From Lucinisca nassula (taxonomy: Eukaryota > Mollusca > Bivalvia > Lucinida > Lucinidae): DNA of 64,000 nucleotides. The stretch lies in contig OY757015.1 in the NCBI GenBank assembly GCA_963580285.1, positions 133,494,029-133,558,028 on the forward strand, given 5' to 3'. The translations under genes and the position numbers were made by a program. The notes under the pieces were generated by a model. It was not told the DNA's origin and made no database searches. It was given only the letters and a program-made list of their open reading frames with translations. Below, piece by piece: positions 55,901-64,000 of the stretch (within the stretch, counting starts at the first letter, position 1; each line of letters starts with the position of its first letter).

Positions 55901-58900
55901 GGGCATTTTTGGCCAAAGGGCTTTAATTTGAACAATCTTGGTAGAGGTCCACTAGATGAAGCTTCATACCAAATATCAAAGACCTGGGCCTTGCGGTTTC
56001 AGAGAAGAAGATTTTTAAAGACTTTCCCTATATAAGCCTTTGTAAAACCAAAGGGCCCGGGGGCGGGGGCGTTTTTTGCCCCAGCACTATAATTTGAACA
56101 ATCTTGTTAGGGGTCCACTAGATGAAGCTTCATACCAAATATAAAAGACCTGGGCTTTGTGGTTTCAGAGAAGAAGATTTTTAAAGATTTTCCCTATATA
56201 AGCCAATGTAAAACCAAAGAGCCCCGTGGCGGGGGCATTTTTTGTCCCAGCACTATAATTTGAACAATCTTGGTAGGGGTCCACTAGATGAAGCTTCATA
56301 CCAAATATCAAAGTCCTGGGCCATGTGGTTTCAGAGAAGAAGATTTTTAAAGATTCTCCCTATATAAGCCTATGTAAAACCAAAGGGCCACGGGTCGGGG
56401 GCATTTTTGGCCCCAGCACTATAATTTGAACAATCTTGGTAGAGGTCCATTAGATGAAGCTTCATTCTAAATATCAAAGTCCTGGGCCTTGCGGTTTCAG
56501 AGAAGAAGATTTTTAAAGATTTTCCCTATATAAGCCTATGTAAAACCAAAGGGCCCCGGGGCGGGGGCATTTTTGGCCCCAGCACTATAATTTGAACAAT
56601 CTTGGTAGGGGTCCACTAGATGAAGCTTCATACCAAATATCAAAGACCTGGGCCTTGTGGTTTCAGAGAAGAAGATTTTTAAAGATTTTCTCTATATAAG
56701 CCAATGTAAAACCAAAGGGCCCCGTGGCGGGGGCATTTTTTGTCCCAGCACTATAATTTGAACAATCTTGGTAGGGGTCCACTAGATGAAGCTTCATACC
56801 AAATATCAAATTCCTGGCCCTTGTGGTTTCAGAGAAGAAGATTTTTAAAGATTTTCCCTATATAAGCCAATGTAAAACCAAAGGGCCCCGGGCGGGGGCA
56901 TTTTTGGCCCCAGCACTATAATTTGAACAATCTTGGTAGAGGTCCATAAGATGAAGCTTCATTCTAAGTATCAAAGTCCTGGGCCTTGCGGTTTCAGAGA
57001 AGAAGATTTTTAAAGATTTTCCCTATATAAGCCTATGTAAAACCAAAGGGCCCTGGGGCGGGGGCATTTTTGGCCCAAGCACTATAATTTGAACAATCTT
57101 GTTAGGGGTCCACTAGATGAAGCTTCATACCAAATATCAAAGACCTGGGCCTTGTGGTTTCAGAGAAGAAGATTTTTAAAGATTTTCCCTATATAAGCCA
57201 ATGTAAAACCAAAGGGCCCCGTGGCGGGGGCATTTTTTGTCCCAGCACTACAATTTGAACAATCTTGGCAGGGGTCCACTAGATGAAGCTTCATACCAAA
57301 TATCAAAGTCCTGGGCCTTGTGGTTTCAGAGAAGAAGATTTTTAATGATTTTCCCTATATAAGCCTATGTAAAACCAAAGGGCCCCGGGGCGGGGGCATT
57401 TTTGGCCCCAGCACTATAATTTGAACAATCTTGGTAGGGGTCCACTAGATGAAGCTTCATACCAAATATCAAAGACCTGGGCCTTGTGGTTTCAGAGAAG
57501 AAGATTTTTAAGTTTTTTGTGAAAAAAATCTATTTTTGGCTCCTGTGACCTAGATGTGCAATGGACCAGAACCATTTGAACAACTTTGAAAGGGGACCAC
57601 CCAAGGATCATTCCTGTGAAGTTTGGTCAAAATCCGTTCAGTGGTTTAGGAGGAGATGACGTTTAAAGAAATTGTTTACGCACGCACGCACGCACGGACG
57701 GACGCACGCACACACGACGGACAAAAAGTGATCCCAAAAGCTCACCTCGTCACTACGTGACGGTGAGCTAAAAAAGCAGGGATTTTCCTAGTGCAACTTT
57801 GGGGCCGGTAAGCGACCCCTATTTTTCCCAATTTAGAGACAGATATTCCCAAATTTTATAAATTTCCCAATTTCTGATGTTCTGCTACATTTCGATAAAA
57901 ATTTCATGAAAATTGAACCAAAATTGACAAAGTTACAGCTTATTAAAATTCCCAACTATAAATATTAGCGTGCCGTTTTTCCCAAACCCAGCGGCCCCTG
58001 GACCCTGATTCTGAAGGGTAGGAAAATCCCTGAAGAGGTTGGGGTTTGTTTGTGTTGCGTTATCCAGCCCAGTCAACACTAGTTAGGTCATATTGAGCCA
58101 GTCAGTTTACCTACCCCAACTTTTCCTGAGTAGTCTTATTTTTGTTTGTGATGAGGTTTATGTCCCTGTCAACACTATTTCGGTCATTTTGGAGAAAGTG
58201 CTTTCAAATTGTGGTACTTTTACCCAACATTGAGATGAAATGACACATCAAGCCCTAACTTCCTCCAAAACACACTAGGGTTTAAGGAACAGTCAGACTA
58301 ACACCACTTTTCCTAGGTAGGCTAGACCTAAGCGGTTTACAAGTTCTCAAGTTCGGTTGGTTTCAGCTTTGTGTGGAAGCACAATGCAACCCAATTTATT
58401 TCTCCAAGCCCTGATGGGCGGGGCATCTGGGCAGGCTTATACATAAGTGGATAGCCAGAACAGATCACATTCTTTTGCCAGAAACTGATATTTGCCCTTC
58501 TTGAATCAGCTAATGAGAGAGAATGATGGCAAAGATTTCATGATCAATCTCCACAAAGGATTTTGCCAACCCCGCAGGTATTAAACACGCAATCTCCTGA
58601 TCACCAGTCAGACGCGCCTCCAACTGAGCTACCAAGGCCAGCAGAGGTTCTGATGTACTACCATTACTTGTGTCTATTAACCCTTGTCCTGCTGAGCCCG
58701 GATATGCCTTACCTTTCAAACAATGTAGATCCAGATCAGATGGTTTCTGAAGAAGCCATCTGATCAGGATCTACATTGTCATTCAGATTGTGAATTTGTT
58801 GCAATAATTTGCACCAAGTAATCTGATTGGTCGATAATCAGTGGTGGGTGTGGCATATTTGAATATTCAGCAGGTCTTGGGTTAAATTACATATTTTATG

Positions 58901-61465
58901 ACTTACCAGATGGCAGCCTAAGAGAAGACCAGATATCTTCAGTTCCCCAGTCAGCTGTGATGGGAGGACAGTTGATCACTGGCCATGTGGCGTTACCAGA
59001 CAGGACGGGTCCCAGACCATTACTTCTTCCTGCCACAGCAATGAATACTGTGGGAATTCCTTCTCCTGTAAAATGTAGTCAACCAGTTTCTCAACCCATT
59101 GTATACTAGTGGACTCTTTCATTGCTATATGTTGGTCAACTCCATTTGTCATATAAGGGGTGTAAGGCCTATTTTTTCATTTTTATTCTATTTTTGACGG
59201 AAAATTCTGTTAGCAAATAGTGCAGGCCCTGATCAGACGCCGCGTTCTGCGGCGTCTGATCTGGGCCTCCACTGTTTGCCAAGGTACCTCTTTAAGGGTT
59301 TCTCACACGAAATGGGTTAAAGGCTGTTCAAAAGCAAATAATTAGGAAGTACACTCCACCCTCTTTATAATACTAGTATTGTTGGGGGTCAAAACAGAAA
59401 TAATGTTAGACGAAAAACCTTGTTATACCAAAAGAAAAATGGTAAGATTGTACAGAAAATGACTATCAATAGGCATTTTTCTATATTTTTTGGGAGCCAT
59501 CTTTAAACTGTTTTATATCCAAAATTGTGTTAAAGTGAACAGTTTTATATAGAGGTTTGTGTGTTGAAAAAGATTTATTGGTATCAAGCAAAAACCTGTA
59601 CAAACAGCTGAATATTGTGGCTTTCCAACACTTACTTCTTTTTCATCAGTATGTACTGTAAGTACTAAAATGGTTTCAACACCTTTATCAGCTACTGTTA
59701 TTATTACTTCTACAACTACAGTCGAACTTCAATGGCTCGAACACCTTTGGGACCTCGAAAATCTGTTCGAGACATGGGTAGTTCGAGCCACTGAGGTTAC
59801 TGTCAGGAGGCATAACGAGATACTTTTAGACATCTTTTCGGTGGTCTATGATGAATACGTATGCTGTGTGTACTCATTAGAATCACCTCATCGAGGCGAT
59901 TCTAATGAGTACACAAAGCATACATTTGCAAGATAAAAGACTAAAATCTCCTTAATTATCCCCCACTATTTCTTATGTAGAGGATTTCGCTAGGGGCTCA
60001 AGAATGGGTTCGACTCATCCATGGTAAACGAGCCATCGGTGTTTGAGCCATCAAAGTTCTACTGTACTACTACTACAACTTTTTATTACATCTCAGGTCA
60101 AAGTATGACATATGAAATAACATCCAGAAAACATATATTAACGTTAGTGTATGGCATAGCATAAAATTGAAGAGAAAGAGAGAGAAAACAAAAGCAACAA
60201 GCGAATCAGAGAACTGAATGATGGAGCATAGTGGGATGGGGAAAGGGAGAGAGAAGTCAGAATGAAATTTGTAGGTTTGACAGATATGAAAACATTTATA
60301 AAGTAAAAGACATATATTACTGTATATGTGTCTTCGCAAGACAAAGATCCAAGTTTGCCCCCTTTCCCCCATCGACCACTAATCTCGTTCACTGATGTTA
60401 GAGCAGTTCCATTGGTATAACATGCAAACTCGTAATTTTTACGCATTTGGAAGTATTGTAATATAATGCACAGTAATACAGTAGTACTTCGATGGCTCGA
60501 ACTCTGATGGCTTGTTTACTATGGCGGCTTCTAACCCATTATTCAGTTTCAATGGAATTAAAGGGGAATGGACATTTTTATTGTTGATTTTATTGCCCAT
60601 TTAAGATTATTTCTCTAATATTGTTAATCAGAGGTGGGCAAGCCCACCTCTGATTAACAATATAAAAGAAATAATACTGGTAGAAAACCAAGGTGATCTT
60701 CCACACCACAACTAGGCATCTCACGGTGAAAAATATAATGTTTAACTAGGCCATGGAGGCTTAAGTGGAGCATATTTCTATTTTTTTTTCACTACAGAGA
60801 CAATCTCAGAACTTCCAGTTCTGTTAGTTGTGCTAGAATGGCAGCTTTCAAGGCTCCGCTACTAGCATTTTTCAGAGCGAACTTTTCTGATAGTTTTCTT
60901 ATTTCCAATCCGAACACAGAGTGTAAGTGCTCAATAGAACACCTCATTGAGGCAGTTTTAATTAAAACCCACAATCTTTTTTTTTTGGCAAAAATAAGTA
61001 AAATAAAATACATCCTTGCAACCCTCAATTTTCTCTAATATAAAACAGGTTACATCACTTGAACGAGTCTGTGAAATGAAGACCCCCTATACCCCACTTT
61101 CTATAGAGAAAACTGGGGTTTACGGGGCTATACACTATTTTTCTTATTCTTGAGCACACACAACCTATCTTTGCAGTATTTATAAGAAAAATATCACAGA
61201 TTTTCATCAGTAAAATGGCCATTTTGGAGATGTGTAAAAATGCACTAATTCGCACGGGTGTGTTATCGTAATGTAATCAAATCATACCTTCATATTGAGC
61301 CAATATTTTCATGGTCTCATCGGTTCCTTTATGAGCAGACGTCACTCGCAATTCACAAGGTACCCCATAACTTCTACAAGCCATCTTTATCTTCTCACAG
61401 TGAACCATGTCAGAGCTAGAACCCATAAGAACTACAACACGGGCTTGGGGCTTTGGAGACAGTTT
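52831..61465 (-). CDS. PAICS: PAICS, C-terminal AIR carboxylase part (three exons)
   Basis: Bifunctional purine biosynthesis enzyme of animals, cytosolic. The half seen here is the class II PurE-type domain that carboxylates aminoimidazole ribonucleotide to CAIR. Exons on the minus strand in order: 61465-61288, 59065-58907, 52994-52831. Phases join exactly (178 + 159 + 164 bases) to give 166 residues and a stop. Recognisable landmarks are [10 protein letters not shown] (the PurE nucleotide-phosphate motif), [61 protein letters not shown] and the C-terminal [12 protein letters not shown] followed by QADKK. The N-terminal SAICAR synthetase domain is not in the window. No matching exon was seen between 61466 and 64000, so it should lie further right. 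The frame is undamaged. It converges on the DCLK gene, with about 18 kb between the stops. Confidence 0.94.
53114..53356. mobile_element. ACC element, diverged
   Basis: TACACCACAGTCTCTTTATA at the left and a central hairpin (GAAAAATGACCATAAACAGT), with part of the right arm duplicated (GTAAACTGTCATTTTTTACA). The right end has decayed. Confidence 0.55.
53357..55268 (-). mobile_element. Tandem-core element, 166-bp units, lacking its hairpin end
   Basis: Begins ACAAGAGGGCCGGGCCATGA with GATCACTCACCTG, then about ten units (GATGAAGCTTCATACCAAAT, GGTTTCAGAGAAGAAGATTT). It ends CAGACAAAAAGTGATCC followed by TAATATAAAAC, where the next element starts at once. The expected closing hairpin (CTCACC...GGTGAGC) is missing. 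Confidence 0.65.
55270..57772 (-). mobile_element. Tandem-core element, 166-bp units, complete
   Basis: ACAAGAGGGCCATGATGGCC with GATCGCTCACCTG at the left. Regular 166-bp units follow (GATGAAGCTT at 56121, 56287, 56453, 56619). On the right are a unique block (TCCTGTGACCTAGATGTGCA), ACGCACGCACGCACGGACGG, ACAAAAAGTGATCCC and a closing hairpin (AGCTCACCTCGTCACTACGT). Read on the minus strand, start, microsatellite, cores and end correspond to the element at 16609-20160. Confidence 0.75.
57773..58046. other. PAICS intron DNA with short inverted ends
   Basis: GCAGGGATTTTCCTAGTGCA near 57777 and CTGAAGGGTAGGAAAATCCC near 58011 are inverted, suggesting a further 250-bp miniature element. No hairpin core. 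Confidence 0.4.
58047..58640 (-). mobile_element. SINE-K interrupted by R6
   Basis: SINE-K tail side 58047-58135 (CCAGTCAACACTAGTTAGGT) and head side about 58425-58640 (GCCCTTCTTGAATCAGC, CCAACTGAGCTACCAAGGC). The R6 copy lies between, 58136-58430. Confidence 0.6.
58677..58885. mobile_element. TTAA-2 miniature transposon next to a PAICS donor
   Basis: TTAACCCTTGTCCTGCTGAG to TCAGCAGGTCTTGGGTTAA, TTAA borders, hairpin 58720-58780. Its right border is 21 bp from the exon 58907-59065, inside the downstream intron on the PAICS strand. Confidence 0.75.
58907..59065 (-). CDS. PAICS: PAICS exon: AIR carboxylase core
   Basis: A 159-base exon, phase 1 in and phase 1 out, with acceptor TTTTACAG and donor GTAAGT on the minus strand. 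It reads [20 protein letters not shown], then [19 protein letters not shown] and [19 protein letters not shown] is the strongly conserved PurE glycine-rich segment. Just 21 bp past the donor lies the TTAA end of a miniature transposon (58677-58885). Confidence 0.95.
59091..59320. mobile_element. TTAA-3 copy in PAICS intron
   Basis: CAACCCATTGTATACTAGTG to CACACGAAATGGGTTAA. The left TTAA is mutated and the right is kept. Hairpin module at 59213-59280, with a GACGCCGCGTTCTGCGGCGT inner stem. Confidence 0.65.
59350..59565. mobile_element. ACC element, diverged
   Basis: TACACTCCACCCTCTTTATA at the left and ATATAGAGGTTTGTGTGTT at the right, around a weakened central hairpin. Confidence 0.55.
59717..60066. 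mobile_element. Pogo/Tigger-like miniature element with PAL-like centre
   Basis: TACAGTCGAACTTCAATGGC at the left and GCCATCAAAGTTCTACTGTA at the right are inverted and TA-bordered. The middle carries a palindrome like the PAL core (GTACTCATTAGAATCACCTC and complement, 59871-59918). A partial end of the same type is at 60478-60530. Confidence 0.65.
60575..60762. mobile_element. Rearranged SINE-C
   Basis: The body sequence TTGTTAATCAGAGGTGGGCA is immediately inverted (AGCCCACCTCTGATTAACAA), giving a local palindrome; the head ACTAGGCCATGGAGGC follows. Confidence 0.5.
60830..61275. mobile_element. Two PAL element copies in PAICS intron
   Basis: 60905-60975 has a decayed palindrome (GTAAGTGCTCAATAGAACAC). 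61050-61275 has the family flanks (TGAACGAGTCTGTGAAATGA, GGGTTTACGGGGCTATACAC, TCATCAGTAAAATGGCCATT) but no central palindrome. The right flank ends 12 bp before the PAICS donor at 61287. Confidence 0.55.
61288..61465 (-). CDS. PAICS: PAICS exon: start of AIR carboxylase domain
   Basis: A 178-base exon entering in phase 0 (acceptor CTGTTTCAG on the minus strand) and leaving after one base (donor GTATGA). It reads [19 protein letters not shown], then through [20 protein letters not shown] and [23 protein letters not shown] and SAHKG are substrate-binding motifs of PurE enzymes. Confidence 0.94.
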
Positions 61466-61561
61466 CTGAAACAGAAATGAGCCAGTTCAGGGTACATCTA
61501 CGTTCAACAAGGCCACCATTGATTGACCATAAAATCTGTAGCTGCTGCACTGGAAACAGCA

Positions 61562-61794
61562 TTTTTTTTTTTTTTGGTTTTGGTTTAACGGCCCTTTCAA
61601 TATTATTTCACTCATATCGAGCCGATCGTTAATCAGAGGTGGGCGAAAACCGGAGTACCCGGAGAAAAACCACCTGACCTTCCGTTGCAGAACTTGGCGT
61701 CTCACACGTGGCCCGAGCGAGGCTCGAACCTACGGCGGTGAGAGACCTAATGACTAAGAGACAGCGCTCTTATCCACTAGGACACGGAGGCCCG
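61562..61794 (-). mobile_element. SINE-C, complete, 11-bp target duplication
   Basis: A T-run, the body, and an inverted tRNA-like head ending GACACGGAGGCCCG. TGGAAACAGCA is present on both sides (61551-61561 and 61795-61805). Close to the 38011 copy in sequence, so a fairly recent insertion. Confidence 0.85.
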
Positions 61795-61849
61795 TGGAAA
61801 CAGCAGTAACCAAAGATTCCATATCCAGTTGGAATTCTTGGTCAACATG

Positions 61850-62009
61850 TTAACCCTAATCCTACTGAGCCCGGAACAATGTAGATCAGGATCTTCATTG
61901 TTCCTCATTCAGTTTATGAATTTGATGCAATAATTTGCATCAAGTAATCTGATTGGTTGATAATCAGTAGCAGGTGTGGCATATTTAAATATTCAGCAGG
62001 ACAAGGGAT
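61850..62009. mobile_element. TTAA-2 element with deleted hairpin
   Basis: TTAACCCTAATCCTACTGAG at the left and CAGCAGGACAAGGGATAA at the right. The hairpin is reduced to a short stem (61878-61906). Confidence 0.6.
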
Positions 62010-62037
62010 AATTCATGAAATCTCCCTTTTATATACA

Positions 62038-62281
62038 GCTGGGGCCAGTTGTTCAAAGCATCGTTAGCTTAACGAGCTCGTTAGTGGTCATATTGTTAAC
62101 TGTTCCAGCCAGTTCAATATCTAAAATTTTGGTATTTTTGCTGAAAAAATGTGAGCAGCTTTTGCATCAGCAAAAGCTGCTCACATTTTTTCAGCAAAAA
62201 TCTCAGCATATTTGCCATATTTAATGATCAAAGTTTTAACGATATGTTAACTAATGATGTCGTTAGTTTTGAACAACTGCA
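62038..62281. mobile_element. GTT palindromic element, full copy
   Basis: TGGGGCCAGTTGTTCAAAGC to GTTTTGAACAACTGC; the central hairpin GAGCAGCTTTTGCATCAGCA is complete. Confidence 0.7.
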
Positions 62282-62639
62282 GACATGTTAAGTTTTGAAA
62301 ATAAAAATGAGGGAGACAGCGCATTCAAGGAGGATTGGCGAGCTCTCAGGATAGGCTAGAAAATGGTGCATTCTGAGAGATTTTTGAACATTTATTTTTT
62401 GGTTTATTTTTTACTCCTGTTCATGGCTAAATAACTAATAAATGTTTTTATTAAGGATGCTCACTCATACTACAAAATATATATAGATACAACTACTTTT
62501 ATTTATCTCCTTTTTCACATAAAACATTATTGGCAGTATATGGACACCGAGTACATTCAGGTCGAAGTGGGGACGCAGTGACAGCATATAACCTTGCTCG
62601 CACGAAAACGGGCACCAAATTATTAATTTGTTTGCACTC

Positions 62640-63440
62640 AAAATATTGTGCAGTCCAATTTTGAATTTTGAGTATTCCAAAATATGCGCACACTCCAAAT
62701 GTGTGCTCCAAGATTTTGTAACATTCCAAAAATTGCGCACTTCCTATAGTACGCTCCAAATTTTGTAACAGAGTATTCCAAATATTGCGTACATCCTGTT
62801 TGTACGCTCCACAATTTTTTAACATTCCAAATATTGCGCACATCCTGTTTGTACGCTCCAAATTTTGTAACAATCCAAATATTGCGCACATCCTATTTGT
62901 ACGCTCCAAGTATTCCAAATATTGCATACATCTTGTTTGTATGCTTTACCATTTTTTAGCATTCTAATGTGTGCTCCAAGATTTTGTAACATTCCAAAAA
63001 TTGCGCACTTCCTATAGTACGCTCCAAATTTTGTAACAGAGTATTCCAAATATTGCGTACATCCTGTTTGTACGCTCCACAATTTTTTAACATTCCAAAT
63101 ATTGCGCACATCCTGTTTGTATGCTCCAAATTTTGTAACAATCCAAATATTGCGCACATCCTATTTGTACGCTCAAAGTATTCCAAATATTGCATACATC
63201 TTGTTTGTATGCTTTACAATTTTTTAGCATTCTAAATATTGCGCACATCCTGACTGTACGCTCCAAATTATGTAAAAATCCAGATATTGCGCACATCCTA
63301 TTTGTACGCTCCATTCTATCCCAACTCTTGTGCACTCCAATTTATGCACTCCAACTAATCTTGACAGTGAGCACTCCGTAATGCGCACTCCAAAATGCAT
63401 TCCATGACACGCATTCCATACCATCTTCTGCATTATGCAA
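62640..63440. repeat. Satellite-like array of 48-bp units with a 268-bp higher-order copy
   Basis: Units such as TTGCGCACATCCTGTTTGTA with CGCTCCAAATTTTGTAACA repeat at about 48 bp, with shorter variants. The block beginning GTGTGCTCCAAGATTTTGTA at 62701 returns 268 bp later (ACTTCCTATAGT at 62739 and 63007). Unit length divisible by three keeps frames open on both strands (minus-strand motif RMCAIFG), which I treat as non-coding. Confidence 0.8.
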
Positions 63441-63548
63441 TGCATACCATGTAATCCATCCCATATTACATATATTCAAATAGCCCCGGCTGCACGTGCG
63501 AACCTTACTTATGGCTTGCAATTTAGAAAGTTTTAGTATGACCCTGGG

Positions 63549-63810
63549 GGGAACACATCCTCAGGCTATGGCGAACCACTTCCCTGAAGGAGACGCCACC
63601 CAGTTCAAGAAGTTCTGAAAGAAACAAGCCTCAGCTCTGCTCCCAGCAACCAGTACCCGGAATCCAGGCCCAAGAACAAATCTTCAGGTTATGGCGGACC
63701 ACTTCCATGAAGGAGATGCCACCCAGTCCAAGTAGAAGTCCTGAAAGAAACAAACTTCAGCCTTGCTCCCAGCAACCAGTACACATGTATTTGGAATCTA
63801 GGCTCAAGGC
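63549..63810. repeat. Tandem duplication, 123-bp unit
   Basis: CTATGGCGAACCACTTCC at about 63566 and TTATGGCGGACCACTTCC at 63689 start two units that share GCTCCCAGCAACCAGTAC. No match to PAICS or another gene was seen. The remainder to 64000 is unassigned. Confidence 0.65.
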
Positions 63811-64000
63811 GTAAAGTTTCATTACAACCAAACAGCTGTCTAAGCAAAGCGTCCCCCCTATCGAATGCTGAATTCCGCATTGCACCTCGAAGCTCAGCTG
63901 ATCAAAAGTCAGCAGAATCTCTCGGTGAAGAAATTACGTGGCCATAAACAACCGATCCGGAGTCTACATCATAGTGTAGATTATATTTTCTTGTCCTTTG

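Noticed and set aside
62465..63445. Several 60-140 codon frames on both strands with repeated RMCAIFG-type motifs
   Set aside because: By-products of the 48-bp satellite-like units; similar openness on both strands argues against coding.
61466..64000. Upstream PAICS exons (SAICAR synthetase domain)
   Set aside because: I looked for family motifs on the minus strand and saw only SINE, miniature elements and satellite-like repeats; these exons should lie outside the window.

Overview
The window is animal nuclear DNA, most likely from a bivalve mollusc. Coding sequence is split into short exons with GT/AG introns, AT-rich introns run from 1.1 to 10 kb, and most of the DNA is interspersed repeats: tRNA-headed SINEs, palindromic miniature DNA transposons, and elements with hairpin or GTCCGTCCG-type starts that carry tandem core repeats of roughly 100-350 bp. 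That last architecture is familiar from bivalve genomes. The bivalve assignment is inference, because only the two genes and the repeat style speak to it. I found no bacterial genes, CRISPR arrays, true tRNA or rRNA genes, or intact transposase ORFs.

Two conserved genes are present, both cut by the right or left edge of the window, and they converge (tail to tail). (1) A doublecortin-like kinase (DCLK family) lies on the + strand. Nine coding exons between 441 and 34853 encode the last 309 residues: the kinase domain from the ATP-anchoring lysine onward, plus the C-terminal tail. The glycine-rich loop and the doublecortin domains must lie to the left of the window. (2) PAICS, the bifunctional purine-synthesis enzyme, lies on the - strand. 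Its last three coding exons between 61465 and 52831 encode the final 166 residues, which are essentially the AIR carboxylase domain. The SAICAR synthetase half must lie to the right. The roughly 18 kb between the two stop codons holds no gene I can recognise.

Layout: 1-34.9 kb is DCLK, with its introns full of repeats (tandem-core elements at 3.5-5.6, 9.6-10.4, 13.1-14.3, 16.6-20.2, 23.0-25.0, 29.6-30.3 and 34.0-34.7 kb). 34.9-52.8 kb is intergenic repeat DNA, with a pogo/Tigger-like element at 36.4-38.0 kb and a tandem-core composite at 44.9-48.6 kb. 52.8-61.5 kb is PAICS, with two adjacent tandem-core elements in one intron (53.4-57.8 kb). 61.5-64.0 kb is presumably another PAICS intron with a satellite-like array.

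The most informative content is the transposon archaeology. Several nested insertions can be read to the base. TTAA-flanked miniature elements (piggyBac-like target choice) sit inside other miniature elements. A TA-flanked pogo-like element splits another element 5 bp from a DCLK splice donor. SINEs carry 10-11 bp target duplications. A tandem-core element splits a palindromic element between T residues, as expected for Helentron-type (Helitron2) insertion. At least 25 copies of one roughly 68-bp hairpin module sit at the centre of several miniature element families whose ends are unrelated. That is the pattern here I would most want followed up. No new protein-coding system was found.
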